IMG/VR virus record: IMGVR_UViG_3300034819_000012
Location: 1 to 43,235 of that record
Strand: one strand, 5' to 3'
Length of the DNA stretch: 43,235 bases
DNA from: a virus
Below are positions 7,644 through 14,873 of the stretch, piece after piece (within the stretch, counting starts at the first letter, position 1; each line of letters opens with the position of its first letter). A program made the position numbers and the translations under genes. A model generated the notes under the pieces. That model was not told the origin of the DNA. It saw only the letters and a program-made list of their open reading frames with translations, and did not search any database.

Positions 7644-7786
7644 AGCCTTACTTCGATCTGTTCGCAGCGCACGGCCAGCGCATCACCGTTCACCTCGTGC
7701 AGCTGCATCACGTGAGCACGCGCGCCGCTCTCCGTTGCCCAGACGCTGTTCAACCGCCCGGCGACAGTCACCACCCAGACACTCAT
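7640..7786 (-). CDS. 48-aa protein between portal and protease
   Basis: A 48-aa protein (MSVWVVTVAGRLNSVWATES, ending RCEQIEVRL). Its start overlaps the portal stop and its stop overlaps the protease start, both by 4 nt (ATGA), so it is a coupled member of the morphogenesis operon. It is mostly short beta strands, has no known motif, and its function is unknown. Confidence 0.65.
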   Translation of the reverse strand: MSVWVVTVAGRLNSVWATESGARAHVMQLHEVNGDALAVRCEQIEVRL

Positions 7787-9084
7787 GACTCCTTCGGCTC
7801 CAGCGTGTTCGGATCTGGCTCCTTCACGGGCGCATCTCCACCTCCGGGTGTGAGCGAGGGCGGCGGCGCTTGCTTCGGCGCCATGACCATCTCCGGCAGG
7901 CCGGCCACCTCCGCTGCGTCCGCCGGCTCCACGCCGGCAGCGACCAGCGTCTGGAAGATCTGCACGGCGGCCAGATCGTCGGCGCGCTTCTCCGCGCGCT
8001 CACGCCGGACCGGGTTGGTGTAGACGAACCGGTAGCCGTCGGTGCCGGGGAACAGCGGGAGAAAGTCGTTGTTGAGCATGCCTTGCCAGCGATCCAGCCG
8101 CGGCACGGTCATCCGCTCCGCGAAGTCCGACGACGCCGCGGACGCGGACGCGCGGTTCACGTCCTCGAGCACGCCCACGTCGTACTTGCTGGCGCCGAAC
8201 GCCAGCAGGATCGTGTCCCGGTTGAGGTTGCTCGTCTCGACCAGCTGCATGTCGGCCACCGACATGGGCTTCGGGTCGACCCAATCGCCTTCCTCGAGAA
8301 ATGCGGTCCGCCCGGCGTTGGCCACGCCCTTGTGGTTGTAGTTCCAGCGCTCTACCAGTTTGTAAAACTCGCTGTCTTTCATGCGCCGGGACAGCTTGAC
8401 GATGCCGCCCGGGCGCGCGCCGTTGCGGTAGAAGTTGGCGTTCCATTCAGCGGACAGGGCGTTGCCGGAGATCTGCGCCATGATCGTCTGCACCGGGCCC
8501 ATGCCGCGGTACGGGTCCATCGGTGAGGGCATGCGCATGCTCAGCACGTCCTTTGGGCGCAACGGCCGTTCCGATCCGTCCGGACCGCGGTACAGGTAGC
8601 CGATCAGGAAGTCGGACGGGTCCATGACCACGATCATGCGGTCCGGGCGGGCCGGCCAGAGCTCACCGGGCACGCTGCCGAAGTAGCCGACGACCAGCCA
8701 ACCCTCGCCGGTCAGGTCGACGTGTTGCTGACCGGACTCGAACAGCTCCTGACGGGTGTAGAAGTTGTTCGGCCGGTTCAGCACCACCAGCGCAGGATGC
8801 CGGTCGACCAGCGCGACGTCGACGGCGCCGCATTCCTCCTCGGTGCCCTGGCCGTAGGCGCACACCTGGCCGGGTGCGGGCTTGTGCAGATGCCAGTCCT
8901 GCTTCGCCGTGGCCGTGCTGGTCCGGTTGATGATCGTGAACAGGGTGGCGGAAGCGCTCATCGCTTCCATCTGCGCCGCGCTGGAGCCGGCACCGAGCCA
9001 GCCGCTACCGCCGTAGTTCGGCATCTGCTGCGCCGTGTACGGGATGGGGGTGCGGTTCAGCAGTGGGCCGAGAAGGGAGCGCAT
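7783..9084 (-). CDS. Portal protein, HK97 family
   Basis: A 433-aa protein, typical of phage_portal (HK97 gp3) length. Recognisable segments are RPNNFYTRQELFES, GEGWLVVGYFGS, WPARPDRM, GMGPVQTIMAQI, GARPGGIVKL and LAFGASKYDVG, followed by NRASASAASSDFAERM and the C-terminal helical crown/tail (RRERAEKRADDLAAVQIF). The last 40 residues are Pro/Gly-rich. It forms the dodecameric DNA gate at one capsid vertex and docks terminase. It sits downstream of terL after four small genes, a common actinophage order. Confidence 0.93.
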   Translation of the reverse strand: MRSLLGPLLNRTPIPYTAQQMPNYGGSGWLGAGSSAAQMEAMSASATLFTIINRTSTATAKQDWHLHKPAPGQVCAYGQGTEEECGAVDVALVDRHPALVVLNRPNNFYTRQELFESGQQHVDLTGEGWLVVGYFGSVPGELWPARPDRMIVVMDPSDFLIGYLYRGPDGSERPLRPKDVLSMRMPSPMDPYRGMGPVQTIMAQISGNALSAEWNANFYRNGARPGGIVKLSRRMKDSEFYKLVERWNYNHKGVANAGRTAFLEEGDWVDPKPMSVADMQLVETSNLNRDTILLAFGASKYDVGVLEDVNRASASAASSDFAERMTVPRLDRWQGMLNNDFLPLFPGTDGYRFVYTNPVRRERAEKRADDLAAVQIFQTLVAAGVEPADAAEVAGLPEMVMAPKQAPPPSLTPGGGDAPVKEPDPNTLEPKES

Positions 9085-9269
9085 CAGTACGCCCCGATCC
9101 AGTCCGTGTTGATCTTTCGCGCATCGTCCTGGCTGAGGCGCTGCGTGATCAGCTCAGCCGCACCCGGATACATGATCAGACCGAGGCACACATCACGCTC
9201 GCTGTCCGGCTCGTCGCCTAGCTGGAGATACAGGTTGTGCTTGTTCTTGCGCCCCTGTCGGATCTTCAT
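9084..9269 (-). CDS. 61-aa conserved-type protein upstream of portal
   Basis: A small protein (MKIRQGRKNKHNLYLQLGDE, then LGLIMYPGAAELITQRL). Its stop overlaps the portal start by one base (TGATG). Small proteins of this kind precede the portal gene in other actinophages. No function is known. Confidence 0.65.
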   Translation of the reverse strand: MKIRQGRKNKHNLYLQLGDEPDSERDVCLGLIMYPGAAELITQRLSQDDARKINTDWIGAY

Positions 9270-9520
9270 CGCTCACCGCCGAGCGCCTCGAGGATGAGCA
9301 GGGACACGCCGATCCCGATGGCGCCGGCGATCCAGTGCCAGCCGAACAGGCCGGCATCGATCGCCCCGAATCCTGCCGTCTGCATGGCTGCAGTCCGCGC
9401 CCGCTTCCAGGACGGCAGCTTGCGACCGGCATACGCCACGGCGGCCAGCACCACAGAGCGTCGCGGACGCTTCGGGCGCGCGGCACGGGCTGCCGTCCAT
9501 GCCTGCGCGACGGTGGTCAT
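9266..9520 (-). CDS. 84-aa basic membrane protein
   Basis: The Arg/Lys/Ala-rich N-terminus (AARAARPKRPRRSVVLAAVA) would face the cytoplasm. A C-terminal hydrophobic segment (HWIAGAIGIGVSLLILEALG) is a likely transmembrane helix. It is coupled to the next gene by ATGA. Function unknown. Confidence 0.55.
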   Translation of the reverse strand: MTTVAQAWTAARAARPKRPRRSVVLAAVAYAGRKLPSWKRARTAAMQTAGFGAIDAGLFGWHWIAGAIGIGVSLLILEALGGER

Positions 9521-9699
9521 GAATGCTCCTGTCCGGGCGTGGTGGGCTGGGGCGTACGGACCGGGTTGACGGTGATCTTCCAGGTGTCGGTGACCTCGAG
9601 GGCGAGCAGGACCTCATCGCCATGGCCGCTGTCAGTGACGGCAGTGTTGATCACGTCAAGCCACTGCTCCGGCGTGAACGGCTCCATCGGCTGCGTCAT
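9517..9699 (-). CDS. 60-aa hypothetical protein
   Basis: It starts at the ATG (9699) that overlaps the preceding stop by one base (TGATG). MTQPMEPFTPEQWLDVINTA is followed by a strand-rich half (EVLLALEVTDTWKITVNPVR). No family is recognised. An upstream start would overlap the neighbouring gene. Confidence 0.6.
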   Translation of the reverse strand: MTQPMEPFTPEQWLDVINTAVTDSGHGDEVLLALEVTDTWKITVNPVRTPQPTTPGQEHS

Positions 9700-9938
9700 C
9701 ACACACGCTCCGGCCAGTGCCACGTGCCGCCGACGCGGCCCTCTCCCTGTTCACCCTCAGGGATGCCCTGGTCAAAAAACAGGCCTGTCGGGTTCAGCAC
9801 GGCGAGTCCAATCACGTGATCACCGGCATCCGGCGGTACGTCCGTGACGATCGCCGCGCGGCACGCGACCGGGAAGACGCCGTCCGCGCTGCCGCGCGCC
9901 ACGTAATGCACCACCCGGCCGACACTCGGCTGCGTCAT
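9699..9938 (-). CDS. 79-aa actinophage conserved protein
   Basis: It starts at the ATG (9938) two bases after the terL stop. The sequence VGRVVHYVARGSADGVFPVA, then CRAAIVTDV, LAVLNPTGLFF and the C-terminal GGTWHWPE match a small conserved protein I recognise from many actinophages beside terminase or portal genes. It looks like a compact beta barrel. No function is established. Confidence 0.75.
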   Translation of the reverse strand: MTQPSVGRVVHYVARGSADGVFPVACRAAIVTDVPPDAGDHVIGLAVLNPTGLFFDQGIPEGEQGEGRVGGTWHWPERV

Positions 9939-9940
9939 CC

Positions 9941-11251
9941 CTACCCCCACCTCACGCTGGTCACGCCGTGCAAATCCGTGTCGCAGACAAAGTACCTGGC
10001 CGCGTCGCATCCATGGTTATTCTTCTTGACAGGTTGTTCGCGTTTCCTGTCCGCGCTGGGCGGTTCGGGCGCCCAGATGTAGCCGGGGATCTCCTCGACC
10101 GTGCATGTCGGCAGCTTTTTCTCGACCAGCGACGGGTCCTTCTCGACCAGCGCGTTGCGGAAGAACTGCATGCGTGGCCGGCCGTCGCCGGCCGGCTTCA
10201 GGCGCGACGCCATGAGCTCGATGCCGGAGGTGACCGCCTTCTCCGCGGCGATCGTGCCCATGCCCAAGTGCCGTTCCAGGGTGGCTCGGTCTTCCGCGTC
10301 GTGGTCGCAGATGATCGCGGACGGTGGCCGCTGTCCCGCCGCGAGGCTTTCGATCTGTCTGGCGTGGTCTTCGACAAGCCGTCCGGTCATGTAGATCTCA
10401 CGCACGAGGAGGGCGCGACCATCCTCATCCAGCGCCCAGTCCTGCCAGACGAACGGATTGGTGTAGCCGAAGTCCACGGCCCAGACACGTTCCCAGGAGG
10501 CCGGCACGTCGAACGGGTCGATGACGTGGATGGCGGGGTCGAACGTGTCGTAGATGACGCCCTCGGCTGCGGCCCAGATGTTCTTGCGCAGCCGCAGGTA
10601 GCGCACGCCGGTCAGTGAGTCCAGGCGCGCGATGTAGTCCACGCCCTCCTGGGTGGGCGTGCCGTCGGTATAGAAATACCGCGGGTTGTCCTCGTGCCGG
10701 CTGACCAGGTGCTGCAGCTTGCCGGTGGCCGCGCGCTCGAGCAGCCAGTGGGTGGGGTGCGACGGGTTGCAGTCCCCGATGATCTGCTGGAAGGAGATGG
10801 CGCCGTTACGGAGCCGGATGTTGACGGACTCCCAGTCCTCCTCGTCGATCTCGGTGCATTCCTGGATGAACGCGAGATCGTATTCGGTGGACATGACTTT
10901 CATCGGGTCGTCCAGGCCACCGATCACGACGGAGCTGCCGTTGCTGTAGCGATACTGTGCCGGCTCCCTGGCCGACCCGCCGTAGAAGTGCACCGAGCCG
11001 TCGCGGATAGCTTCCTTGACCACGTCGCGCTCCCAGGTGCGCAGTGCAGAGGTGGCCAGCGAACGTGCGGTCCGGCGCAGGATGAGCGCCTTGGTGCCGG
11101 GGGTGAGCAGACAGACGAGGTTGATCTTTTCCAGGACGGCGCGGCTCTTACCGGTGCCGGCCGCGCCGGAGATGAGGATCTCCGAGGCGCGGCTGTTCAT
11201 CATCTCGAGGGATGCGCCACGGAGCTCGAGCGCGTGTTCCTGGACCTGCAT
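9941..11251 (-). CDS. terL: Terminase large subunit
   Basis: A 436-aa protein. The packaging ATPase domain shows Walker A GAAGTGKS (residues 29-36) and a Walker B-like DLAFIQE with glutamate 131. The nuclease domain shows AVDFGYTNP (D260), ICDHDAED (about 315-321) and a C-terminal HGCDAARY aspartate, giving the RNase H-like acidic triad. It cuts concatemers and drives DNA into the head. It heads the late operon: a CATACT -10 lies 6 nt before the ATG, giving a leaderless message. The TerS-like gene is 1.8 kb upstream, separated by a neprosin-like gene and small genes. Confidence 0.95.
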   Translation of the reverse strand: MQVQEHALELRGASLEMMNSRASEILISGAAGTGKSRAVLEKINLVCLLTPGTKALILRRTARSLATSALRTWERDVVKEAIRDGSVHFYGGSAREPAQYRYSNGSSVVIGGLDDPMKVMSTEYDLAFIQECTEIDEEDWESVNIRLRNGAISFQQIIGDCNPSHPTHWLLERAATGKLQHLVSRHEDNPRYFYTDGTPTQEGVDYIARLDSLTGVRYLRLRKNIWAAAEGVIYDTFDPAIHVIDPFDVPASWERVWAVDFGYTNPFVWQDWALDEDGRALLVREIYMTGRLVEDHARQIESLAAGQRPPSAIICDHDAEDRATLERHLGMGTIAAEKAVTSGIELMASRLKPAGDGRPRMQFFRNALVEKDPSLVEKKLPTCTVEEIPGYIWAPEPPSADRKREQPVKKNNHGCDAARYFVCDTDLHGVTSVRWG

Positions 11252-11257
11252 GAATCG

Positions 11258-11263
11258 AGTATG
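11258..11263 (-). promoter_or_regulatory. Leaderless -10 element of terL / late operon
   Basis: On the minus strand CATACT (extended as GGCATACT) is separated by exactly 6 nt from the terL ATG. It is the only promoter candidate seen for the long structural operon. Confidence 0.6.
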
Positions 11264-11273
11264 CCGAACTGGA

Positions 11274-11305
11274 GACGCCCCCGATCTTGTCCGATCGGGG
11301 GCGTC
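11274..11305 (-). terminator. Intrinsic-type terminator between 11314 gene and terL
   Basis: A 13-bp perfect stem (11274-11286 with 11293-11305, GACGCCCCCGATC) with a 6-nt loop follows the end of the 11314-11586 gene and precedes the terL promoter. It would insulate the late operon from upstream transcription. Confidence 0.75.
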
Positions 11306-11313
11306 TGCTGTGC

Positions 11314-11586
11314 CTACTCGGCCACCTTCACTGCGGGAACGAAGGTAGTTGCGTCACGATCGCTGGCGTTGCGCCAGTTGCCCGCAGGAGTTCGGTACTG
11401 AAGGTAACGACGACCAGTGAACTGACCGGTGCGCCATTCGGCAATGCGAGTGCCGCCATTGGCCATGGTAATGGTTCCGAGATTACTGACCGGCTCTGTC
11501 GTGACCGTGGCGCTGGTCTCGTCCTTGACCAGGCCGGCCCAGAAGGCGTCTGCGGGGGTTGCCTTGATCGTCACGTTGTCGCTCAT
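11314..11586 (-). CDS. 90-aa protein in its own transcription unit
   Basis: The start at 11586 (MSDNVTIKATPADAFWAGLV) is set by a TATACT -10 placed 6 nt upstream; the longer open frame crosses the promoter. The protein looks beta-rich with many aromatic and polar residues (GRRYLQYRTPAGNWRNAS). It has its own promoter and terminator, so it is an independent single-gene unit inserted before terL. Its domain feel and unit structure resemble the 97-aa protein at 28141-28434 (WAG and W/Y-rich, VEL-type strands), which could be a distant relative. Function unknown. Confidence 0.7.
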   Translation of the reverse strand: MSDNVTIKATPADAFWAGLVKDETSATVTTEPVSNLGTITMANGGTRIAEWRTGQFTGRRYLQYRTPAGNWRNASDRDATTFVPAVKVAE

Positions 11587-11592
11587 GAAATG

Positions 11593-11620
11593 AGTATAGC
11601 AAGTCCATAGCAAAGCGCAA
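11593..11620 (-). promoter_or_regulatory. Leaderless promoter (TTGCGC-16-TATACT)
   Basis: On the minus strand TTGCGC (11615-11620), a 16-nt spacer ending TTGC, and TATACT (11593-11598) lie 6 nt before the ATG at 11586. The -10 is extended (TTGCTATACT). Confidence 0.75.
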
Positions 11621-11632
11621 CCCCCAGGTACG

Positions 11633-11667
11633 GAGCAGCCCCGGCCAGGTGGGGTCCGGGGCTGCTC
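11633..11667 (-). terminator. Terminator after neprosin-like gene
   Basis: A 12-bp stem, GAGCAGCCCCGG (11633-11644) with CCGGGGCTGCTC (11656-11667), lies 35 nt beyond the neprosin-like stop. On the minus strand it is followed by GTACCTGGGGGTTG, so there is no long T-run, but the stem is very stable. Confidence 0.7.
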
Positions 11668-11701
11668 AAGGTGACGCGATCAAACGGAGGCAGACCTCAG
11701 G

Positions 11702-12616
11702 CTAACAGGATCCGATGTTGCCGGGCGTGGTCGCCACGCCGGACACGAACTTGTAGCCGGCCCCGCCGTAGTAGAACGTCCGGGTGCTGCCGGTGGCGAA
11801 CACCATGTCGTAGGCCGATGAGTCAGTCGAGGTGAACTTGGTGAAACTGGTGGTCAGCGTTCCGGGTGACGGGTTGACGATCGAGAGACTGCCGACGTAG
11901 GCCGCGCCCGAGCCCGAGCCGGCAGGCGTGTTGCCGTTGCCGTTGTCACCGCACGGCTTGTCGTCGCTCGTGCCGGGATTATTGGCGCCGTTGTAGTGGT
12001 ACTCACCGAACGCCTGGACGAACTTGTTCGTCGAGTAGCCGCCACTGAACGTGGACTGCTTGAAGCAGCCAACCGACGTGCCGGCGTAGGTGATGAACAC
12101 GCCGGACGCGTCCGCGCCGCACGCTGTGTTGGACCAGTACACCTGAAGCTGCTTGGCAAGCGGGCCGATGTCAGCGGTCAGGTCGGATCCGAGGTTGACC
12201 GCGTATCCCCCGTTGTCCACGAACGCGGTCCCGCCCGTCCAGCAGCCGTAGGCCACCGAGGCGGACCAGGCGCACCCGAACAAATGCGGGTTGAAGTCAC
12301 CCCAGACATTCGGGTTGACCGCGATGCCTGCTTCAACCGCATTGCCGGCGACCCCGGAGGTGGTCTCGGAGATGACCAGATCGATCAGGGAATGGTCGTA
12401 GACGCCGCCGCTGGTGACGTTGGGCACGAACGGCTTGGTGACGAGCACGTTGGCGGACAGGCCTCGCACGTAGTCCGTGCCGGTGAAGGTCTGGCTGCCG
12501 CCGGCGTAGTAGAAACCGGCTCCGTTGAATGGGGTGGCCTGCGCCGGGGATCCGAGCGCGAGCAGGGAGATCAGAACGACCAGGGTCAGTCCGATCCGTC
12601 CGAGTGCATTTTTCAT
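11702..12616 (-). CDS. Secreted neprosin-like protein (moron)
   Basis: A 304-aa protein with a clear Sec signal peptide: MKNALGR, hydrophobic IGLTLVVLISLLALGS, cleavage near AQA-TPF. The mature part has the plan of actinomycete neprosin-family (DUF239) secreted proteins: DLVISETTSG, GNAVEAGIAVNP, GDFNPHLFGCAW, KFVQAFGEYHY, CGDNGNGN. It has six or more cysteines, expected to form disulfides outside the cell. Known neprosins are glutamic peptidases; I cannot confirm the catalytic glutamates here. It has its own leaderless promoter and terminator, consistent with expression independent of the lytic programme. The upstream in-frame ATG (12730) is rejected because it crosses the promoter. Confidence 0.7.
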   Translation of the reverse strand: MKNALGRIGLTLVVLISLLALGSPAQATPFNGAGFYYAGGSQTFTGTDYVRGLSANVLVTKPFVPNVTSGGVYDHSLIDLVISETTSGVAGNAVEAGIAVNPNVWGDFNPHLFGCAWSASVAYGCWTGGTAFVDNGGYAVNLGSDLTADIGPLAKQLQVYWSNTACGADASGVFITYAGTSVGCFKQSTFSGGYSTNKFVQAFGEYHYNGANNPGTSDDKPCGDNGNGNTPAGSGSGAAYVGSLSIVNPSPGTLTTSFTKFTSTDSSAYDMVFATGSTRTFYYGGAGYKFVSGVATTPGNIGSC

Positions 12617-12622
12617 GGACAC

Positions 12623-12628
12623 AGTATA
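12623..12628 (-). promoter_or_regulatory. Leaderless -10 of neprosin-like gene
   Basis: TATACT on the minus strand sits exactly 6 nt before the ATG at 12616. The -35 region is not obvious. Confidence 0.65.
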
Positions 12629-12638
12629 TCTGTTTGAT

Positions 12639-12806
12639 CTATCCGCCGAAACCACCGTGCGCGGCAACCACGATCCCGACCAGCAACAGTACGCCGGCCA
12701 GCCAACACACCCCACGCCCTGCGCGCGCATAGGCGCCGTAGCGTTCGGCGCGACGCCGCCCGTACTCGTCCGCCGCGGCGTACCAGGCGCGCCGCTGGAA
12801 GCTCAC
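12639..12806 (-). CDS. 55-aa membrane protein (4th of membrane micro-gene series)
   Basis: It starts at a GTG (12806) that overlaps the previous stop by 4 nt (GTGA). The N-terminus is Arg/Tyr-rich (RRAWYAAADEYGRRRAERYG), followed by one transmembrane helix (GVCWLAGVLLLVGIVVAA). Last of four tandem coupled membrane peptides. Function unknown. Confidence 0.6.
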   Translation of the reverse strand: MSFQRRAWYAAADEYGRRRAERYGAYARAGRGVCWLAGVLLLVGIVVAAHGGFGG

Positions 12807-12916
12807 AACATCACCAGCGTGAGCACGCCGGCCAGGAAGAAACACGTCACCGCGACAGCGCCCAGCACCTTGATCGCCACATCGATCCCCTCGAGGATCG
12901 TCTCCCAGGGGTTCAT
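12803..12916 (-). CDS. 37-aa membrane protein
   Basis: MNPWETILEGIDVAIKVLGA leads into a hydrophobic helix (AVAVTCFFLAGVLTLVML). The ATG (12916) overlaps the previous stop as ATGA and the stop overlaps the next GTG. A longer upstream frame is not needed. Function unknown. Confidence 0.6.
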   Translation of the reverse strand: MNPWETILEGIDVAIKVLGAVAVTCFFLAGVLTLVML

Positions 12917-12999
12917 CGCGACACCATCGACAGTGCTATCAGCATCACGCCGGCGAAGATGCCGACAGACGCCAGGATCAGCACTCCAGCTATCTTCAT
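12913..12999 (-). CDS. 28-aa membrane peptide
   Basis: MKIAGVLILASVGIFAGVML plus a few residues, almost entirely one transmembrane helix. A good ribosome-binding site (GGGGAGGG) precedes the ATG at 12999, which supports real translation despite the size. It has ATGA overlaps with both neighbours. Confidence 0.6.
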   Translation of the reverse strand: MKIAGVLILASVGIFAGVMLIALSMVSR

Positions 13000-13094
13000 C
13001 GAAATATCCCTCCCCGGAAGTACCAGGCGAGCCATGCCGCGCACCCGGCAATCCCGAGCATGATGCCGCAGCCAATGGCAAGAAGAGTCCTCAC
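12996..13094 (-). CDS. 32-aa membrane peptide
   Basis: It starts at the GTG (13094) overlapping the TerS-like stop (GTGA). It contains one hydrophobic helix (LLAIGCGIMLGIAGCAAWLA) and a basic end (YFRGGIFR). First of four coupled membrane micro-genes. Function unknown. Confidence 0.55.
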   Translation of the reverse strand: MRTLLAIGCGIMLGIAGCAAWLAWYFRGGIFR

Positions 13095-13573
13095 TTCAGC
13101 GCCTCCGGATCCACCCCATTGATCGTGTAGTCGGTGCGGATCCCGATCCCGCCGTCCAGCGTCACCCGGTTCGGCAGGTGGCCCAGCTCCTCGGCCATGT
13201 TCCGCAGGATCTTCTGGGCCACGCCGGCGTCTATCTCCATGATCGGATGGCGCTCGCCGTGCTCGTCCGGGATCCCGTAGACGATCTCACCCTTACCGTT
13301 CGTCTTCGGCGTGGCCGACAGCGCCTTCTTCAGGATGTCCTGGTACGTGGCCAGCCTGTTCGCCTTCTCGGCCAGCGCGATGCCGGCAAACTCGTTCTCG
13401 GTGTCGGCCAGCACGGCGGCCACCTCGGTGGCGTGCTTCGCCTTGAACTGGCTGATAGCACCCTGGGTGACGCCGTACTTCTCGGCCAGCACCTCCTGCG
13501 TCTTGCCCGACAGCGCTAGATCGACGATGAGTTGACGCCGCGTCCAGGGGATTTCAAGAGGTCCATGAACCAT
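13091..13573 (-). CDS. Small terminase subunit-like HTH protein
   Basis: A 160-aa protein. Residues about 25-48 form a helix-turn-helix (EVLAEKYGVTQGAISQFKAK). This is followed by a long helical region and a C-terminal KILRNMAEELGHLPNRV, a phrase I associate with actinophage small terminase subunits. TerS recognises the packaging site and recruits TerL. The distance from terL (1.8 kb, with other genes between) is unusual, so a plain regulator remains possible. The start overlaps the previous gene by 20 nt. Confidence 0.6.
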   Translation of the reverse strand: MVHGPLEIPWTRRQLIVDLALSGKTQEVLAEKYGVTQGAISQFKAKHATEVAAVLADTENEFAGIALAEKANRLATYQDILKKALSATPKTNGKGEIVYGIPDEHGERHPIMEIDAGVAQKILRNMAEELGHLPNRVTLDGGIGIRTDYTINGVDPEALK

Positions 13574-13928
13574 TAGAAGCCTCAGTAGTATTCGGGACGC
13601 GTCCGCCCTGGTCAGATAGGTTATCCACAGAGTTATCCACAGGCGAGATGCCCCGGTCTGACACGGAATTGATGACCAGCCGCCGGCCGCACTGCGGGCA
13701 CTCGTCCAGTCCGATCACGTCATGATCACAGCGCTCGCAGCGCCATATCATCGCGACTGCAGGCGCGATTGCCCGCGGCACACCGACCCCAGCGATGACG
13801 TACCCGTTCCGCAGAAGATGTTGGATCACGCGTTGTCCGAGCATGGTCGGACCTACTAGCGAGGATGAGCCGGACTCCTCGAGCGCCTCGGAGAGAGCGC
13901 CGATCACGCCAAGATCGGGATAGGTCAT
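13554..13928 (-). CDS. Zinc-ribbon protein, 124 aa
   Basis: It starts at ATG 13928 behind a strong GGAGGCGCTGGT leader identical to that of the neighbouring gene. The middle holds a zinc ribbon (CERCDHDVIGLDECPQCGRR). The C-terminal 40 residues are Ser/Asn/Asp-rich and probably disordered. Function unknown; nucleic-acid binding is plausible. Confidence 0.6.
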   Translation of the reverse strand: MTYPDLGVIGALSEALEESGSSSLVGPTMLGQRVIQHLLRNGYVIAGVGVPRAIAPAVAMIWRCERCDHDVIGLDECPQCGRRLVINSVSDRGISPVDNSVDNLSDQGGRVPNTTEASNGSWTS

Positions 13929-14098
13929 ACCAGCGCCTCCTGCGCAGGAAGAATTTCGATCATCCCCATGCATGATCGAGAACTGTCCAAGTGTTCATGG
14001 TCAGGATGTCCGCATCGACATACCGTGTTGCCGTCTTCCTCATACCAGAGAACGAACTTCAGGCAAGCGCAGAGATCTTCAGTCGGAGCATCGCTCAT
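13925..14098 (-). CDS. Cys/His-rich 57-aa protein
   Basis: MSDAPTEDLCACLKFVLWYE is followed by VCRCGHPDHEHLDSSRSC, giving five cysteines and three histidines in 57 residues, a likely metal site. The start overlaps the previous stop (ATGA). It uses the same GGAGGCGCTGGT leader as the gene after it. I recognise the CxCGHP...H pattern from small actinobacterial and phage proteins. Function unknown. Confidence 0.6.
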   Translation of the reverse strand: MSDAPTEDLCACLKFVLWYEEDGNTVCRCGHPDHEHLDSSRSCMGMIEILPAQEALV

Positions 14099-14775
14099 AC
14101 CAGCGCCTCCCTGAACTGTGCCAACGTCGCATGCCGGGTGAAGAACTGACTTGTGCTCCACGTCCAGAGCGAGTCCCACGATCCGCCCATCCGGACCGCG
14201 ACCGCGCGCTGATCACCCCGGCTGAGCCGGAGCGCCTCGCTGAACTTCTCGATAGCGCCGGGCCGGCCGTGCGTGGCGTGCGGGACGTAGCCGCACGCGT
14301 AGGTGATGTCACCGGCCCAGTTGTTCCGGATGGCATGCATGATCAGATCGCTGGCCGGTTTGGACGCTACGCGCGGCGATGCCGTGTCGCTGGTCAGGGA
14401 CGGAGCCGGGTACGGCTCAAGCTCCGGTTCCGCGGGCCGGCTGAAGTCGACTGGGCCGGGCGGTCCGTCGCCTTCCCAGAACGCGGGCCGGTGCAAGTAC
14501 TTGATCTCCCGCTTTGCCTGCTTGCCCTCGGTACGCTCCGCGGACGGCATCGGGCGCCACGGCTTCGCGCCGATCCGCCACGCCTGGGTGTGCCAGTCCT
14601 CGGCATCGCTCAGGCCGAGAAACTCGATCCGCTTGCCGGGGAACTTGCCGGCCAGGAAACGCTCCGACTCGGCCCGGTCCTTGTCCTGCGCCGCGGTGAT
14701 GATCACGCCGCCGCGGTCCGGGACCTGCTGGTGGGTGCAGCCGGGCTCGCAGACGGGGTGCACGCGCTCGATCAT
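14095..14775 (-). CDS. 226-aa hypothetical protein
   Basis: It starts at ATG 14775 (MIERVHPVCEPGCTHQQVPD), coupled by ATGA to a membrane micro-gene. The first half contains VIITAAQDKDRAESERFLAG and GKRIEFLGLSD, which resembles a Rossmann-like alternation. The middle is Pro/Glu-rich. The end is a helical domain with DLIMHAIRNNWAGDITYACG. No named family is recognised. It is located among DNA-handling genes. Confidence 0.6.
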   Translation of the reverse strand: MIERVHPVCEPGCTHQQVPDRGGVIITAAQDKDRAESERFLAGKFPGKRIEFLGLSDAEDWHTQAWRIGAKPWRPMPSAERTEGKQAKREIKYLHRPAFWEGDGPPGPVDFSRPAEPELEPYPAPSLTSDTASPRVASKPASDLIMHAIRNNWAGDITYACGYVPHATHGRPGAIEKFSEALRLSRGDQRAVAVRMGGSWDSLWTWSTSQFFTRHATLAQFREALV

Positions 14776-14873
14776 CGCAGCGCCCTCCACACGCCATGCG
14801 CCAGGTCGATGACCAGCGGGCCGGCCAGCAGACCAGCCAGGAAGGCCACGACGGCACCGATGAGCCACCACAT
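14772..14873 (-). CDS. 33-aa membrane peptide
   Basis: MWWLIGAVVAFLAGLLAGPL followed by VIDLAHGVWRALR: one transmembrane helix and a short amphipathic end. It has a one-base overlap with the endonuclease stop and an ATGA overlap with the next gene. Same style as the cluster at 12639-13094. Confidence 0.55.
   Translation of the reverse strand: MWWLIGAVVAFLAGLLAGPLVIDLAHGVWRALR

Noticed and set aside
9956-10020. Programmed or broken gene at terL C-terminus
   Set aside because: The terL frame is intact to the TAG at 9941-9943; the overlapping longer frame of the next gene is only an upstream extension of a start at 9938.
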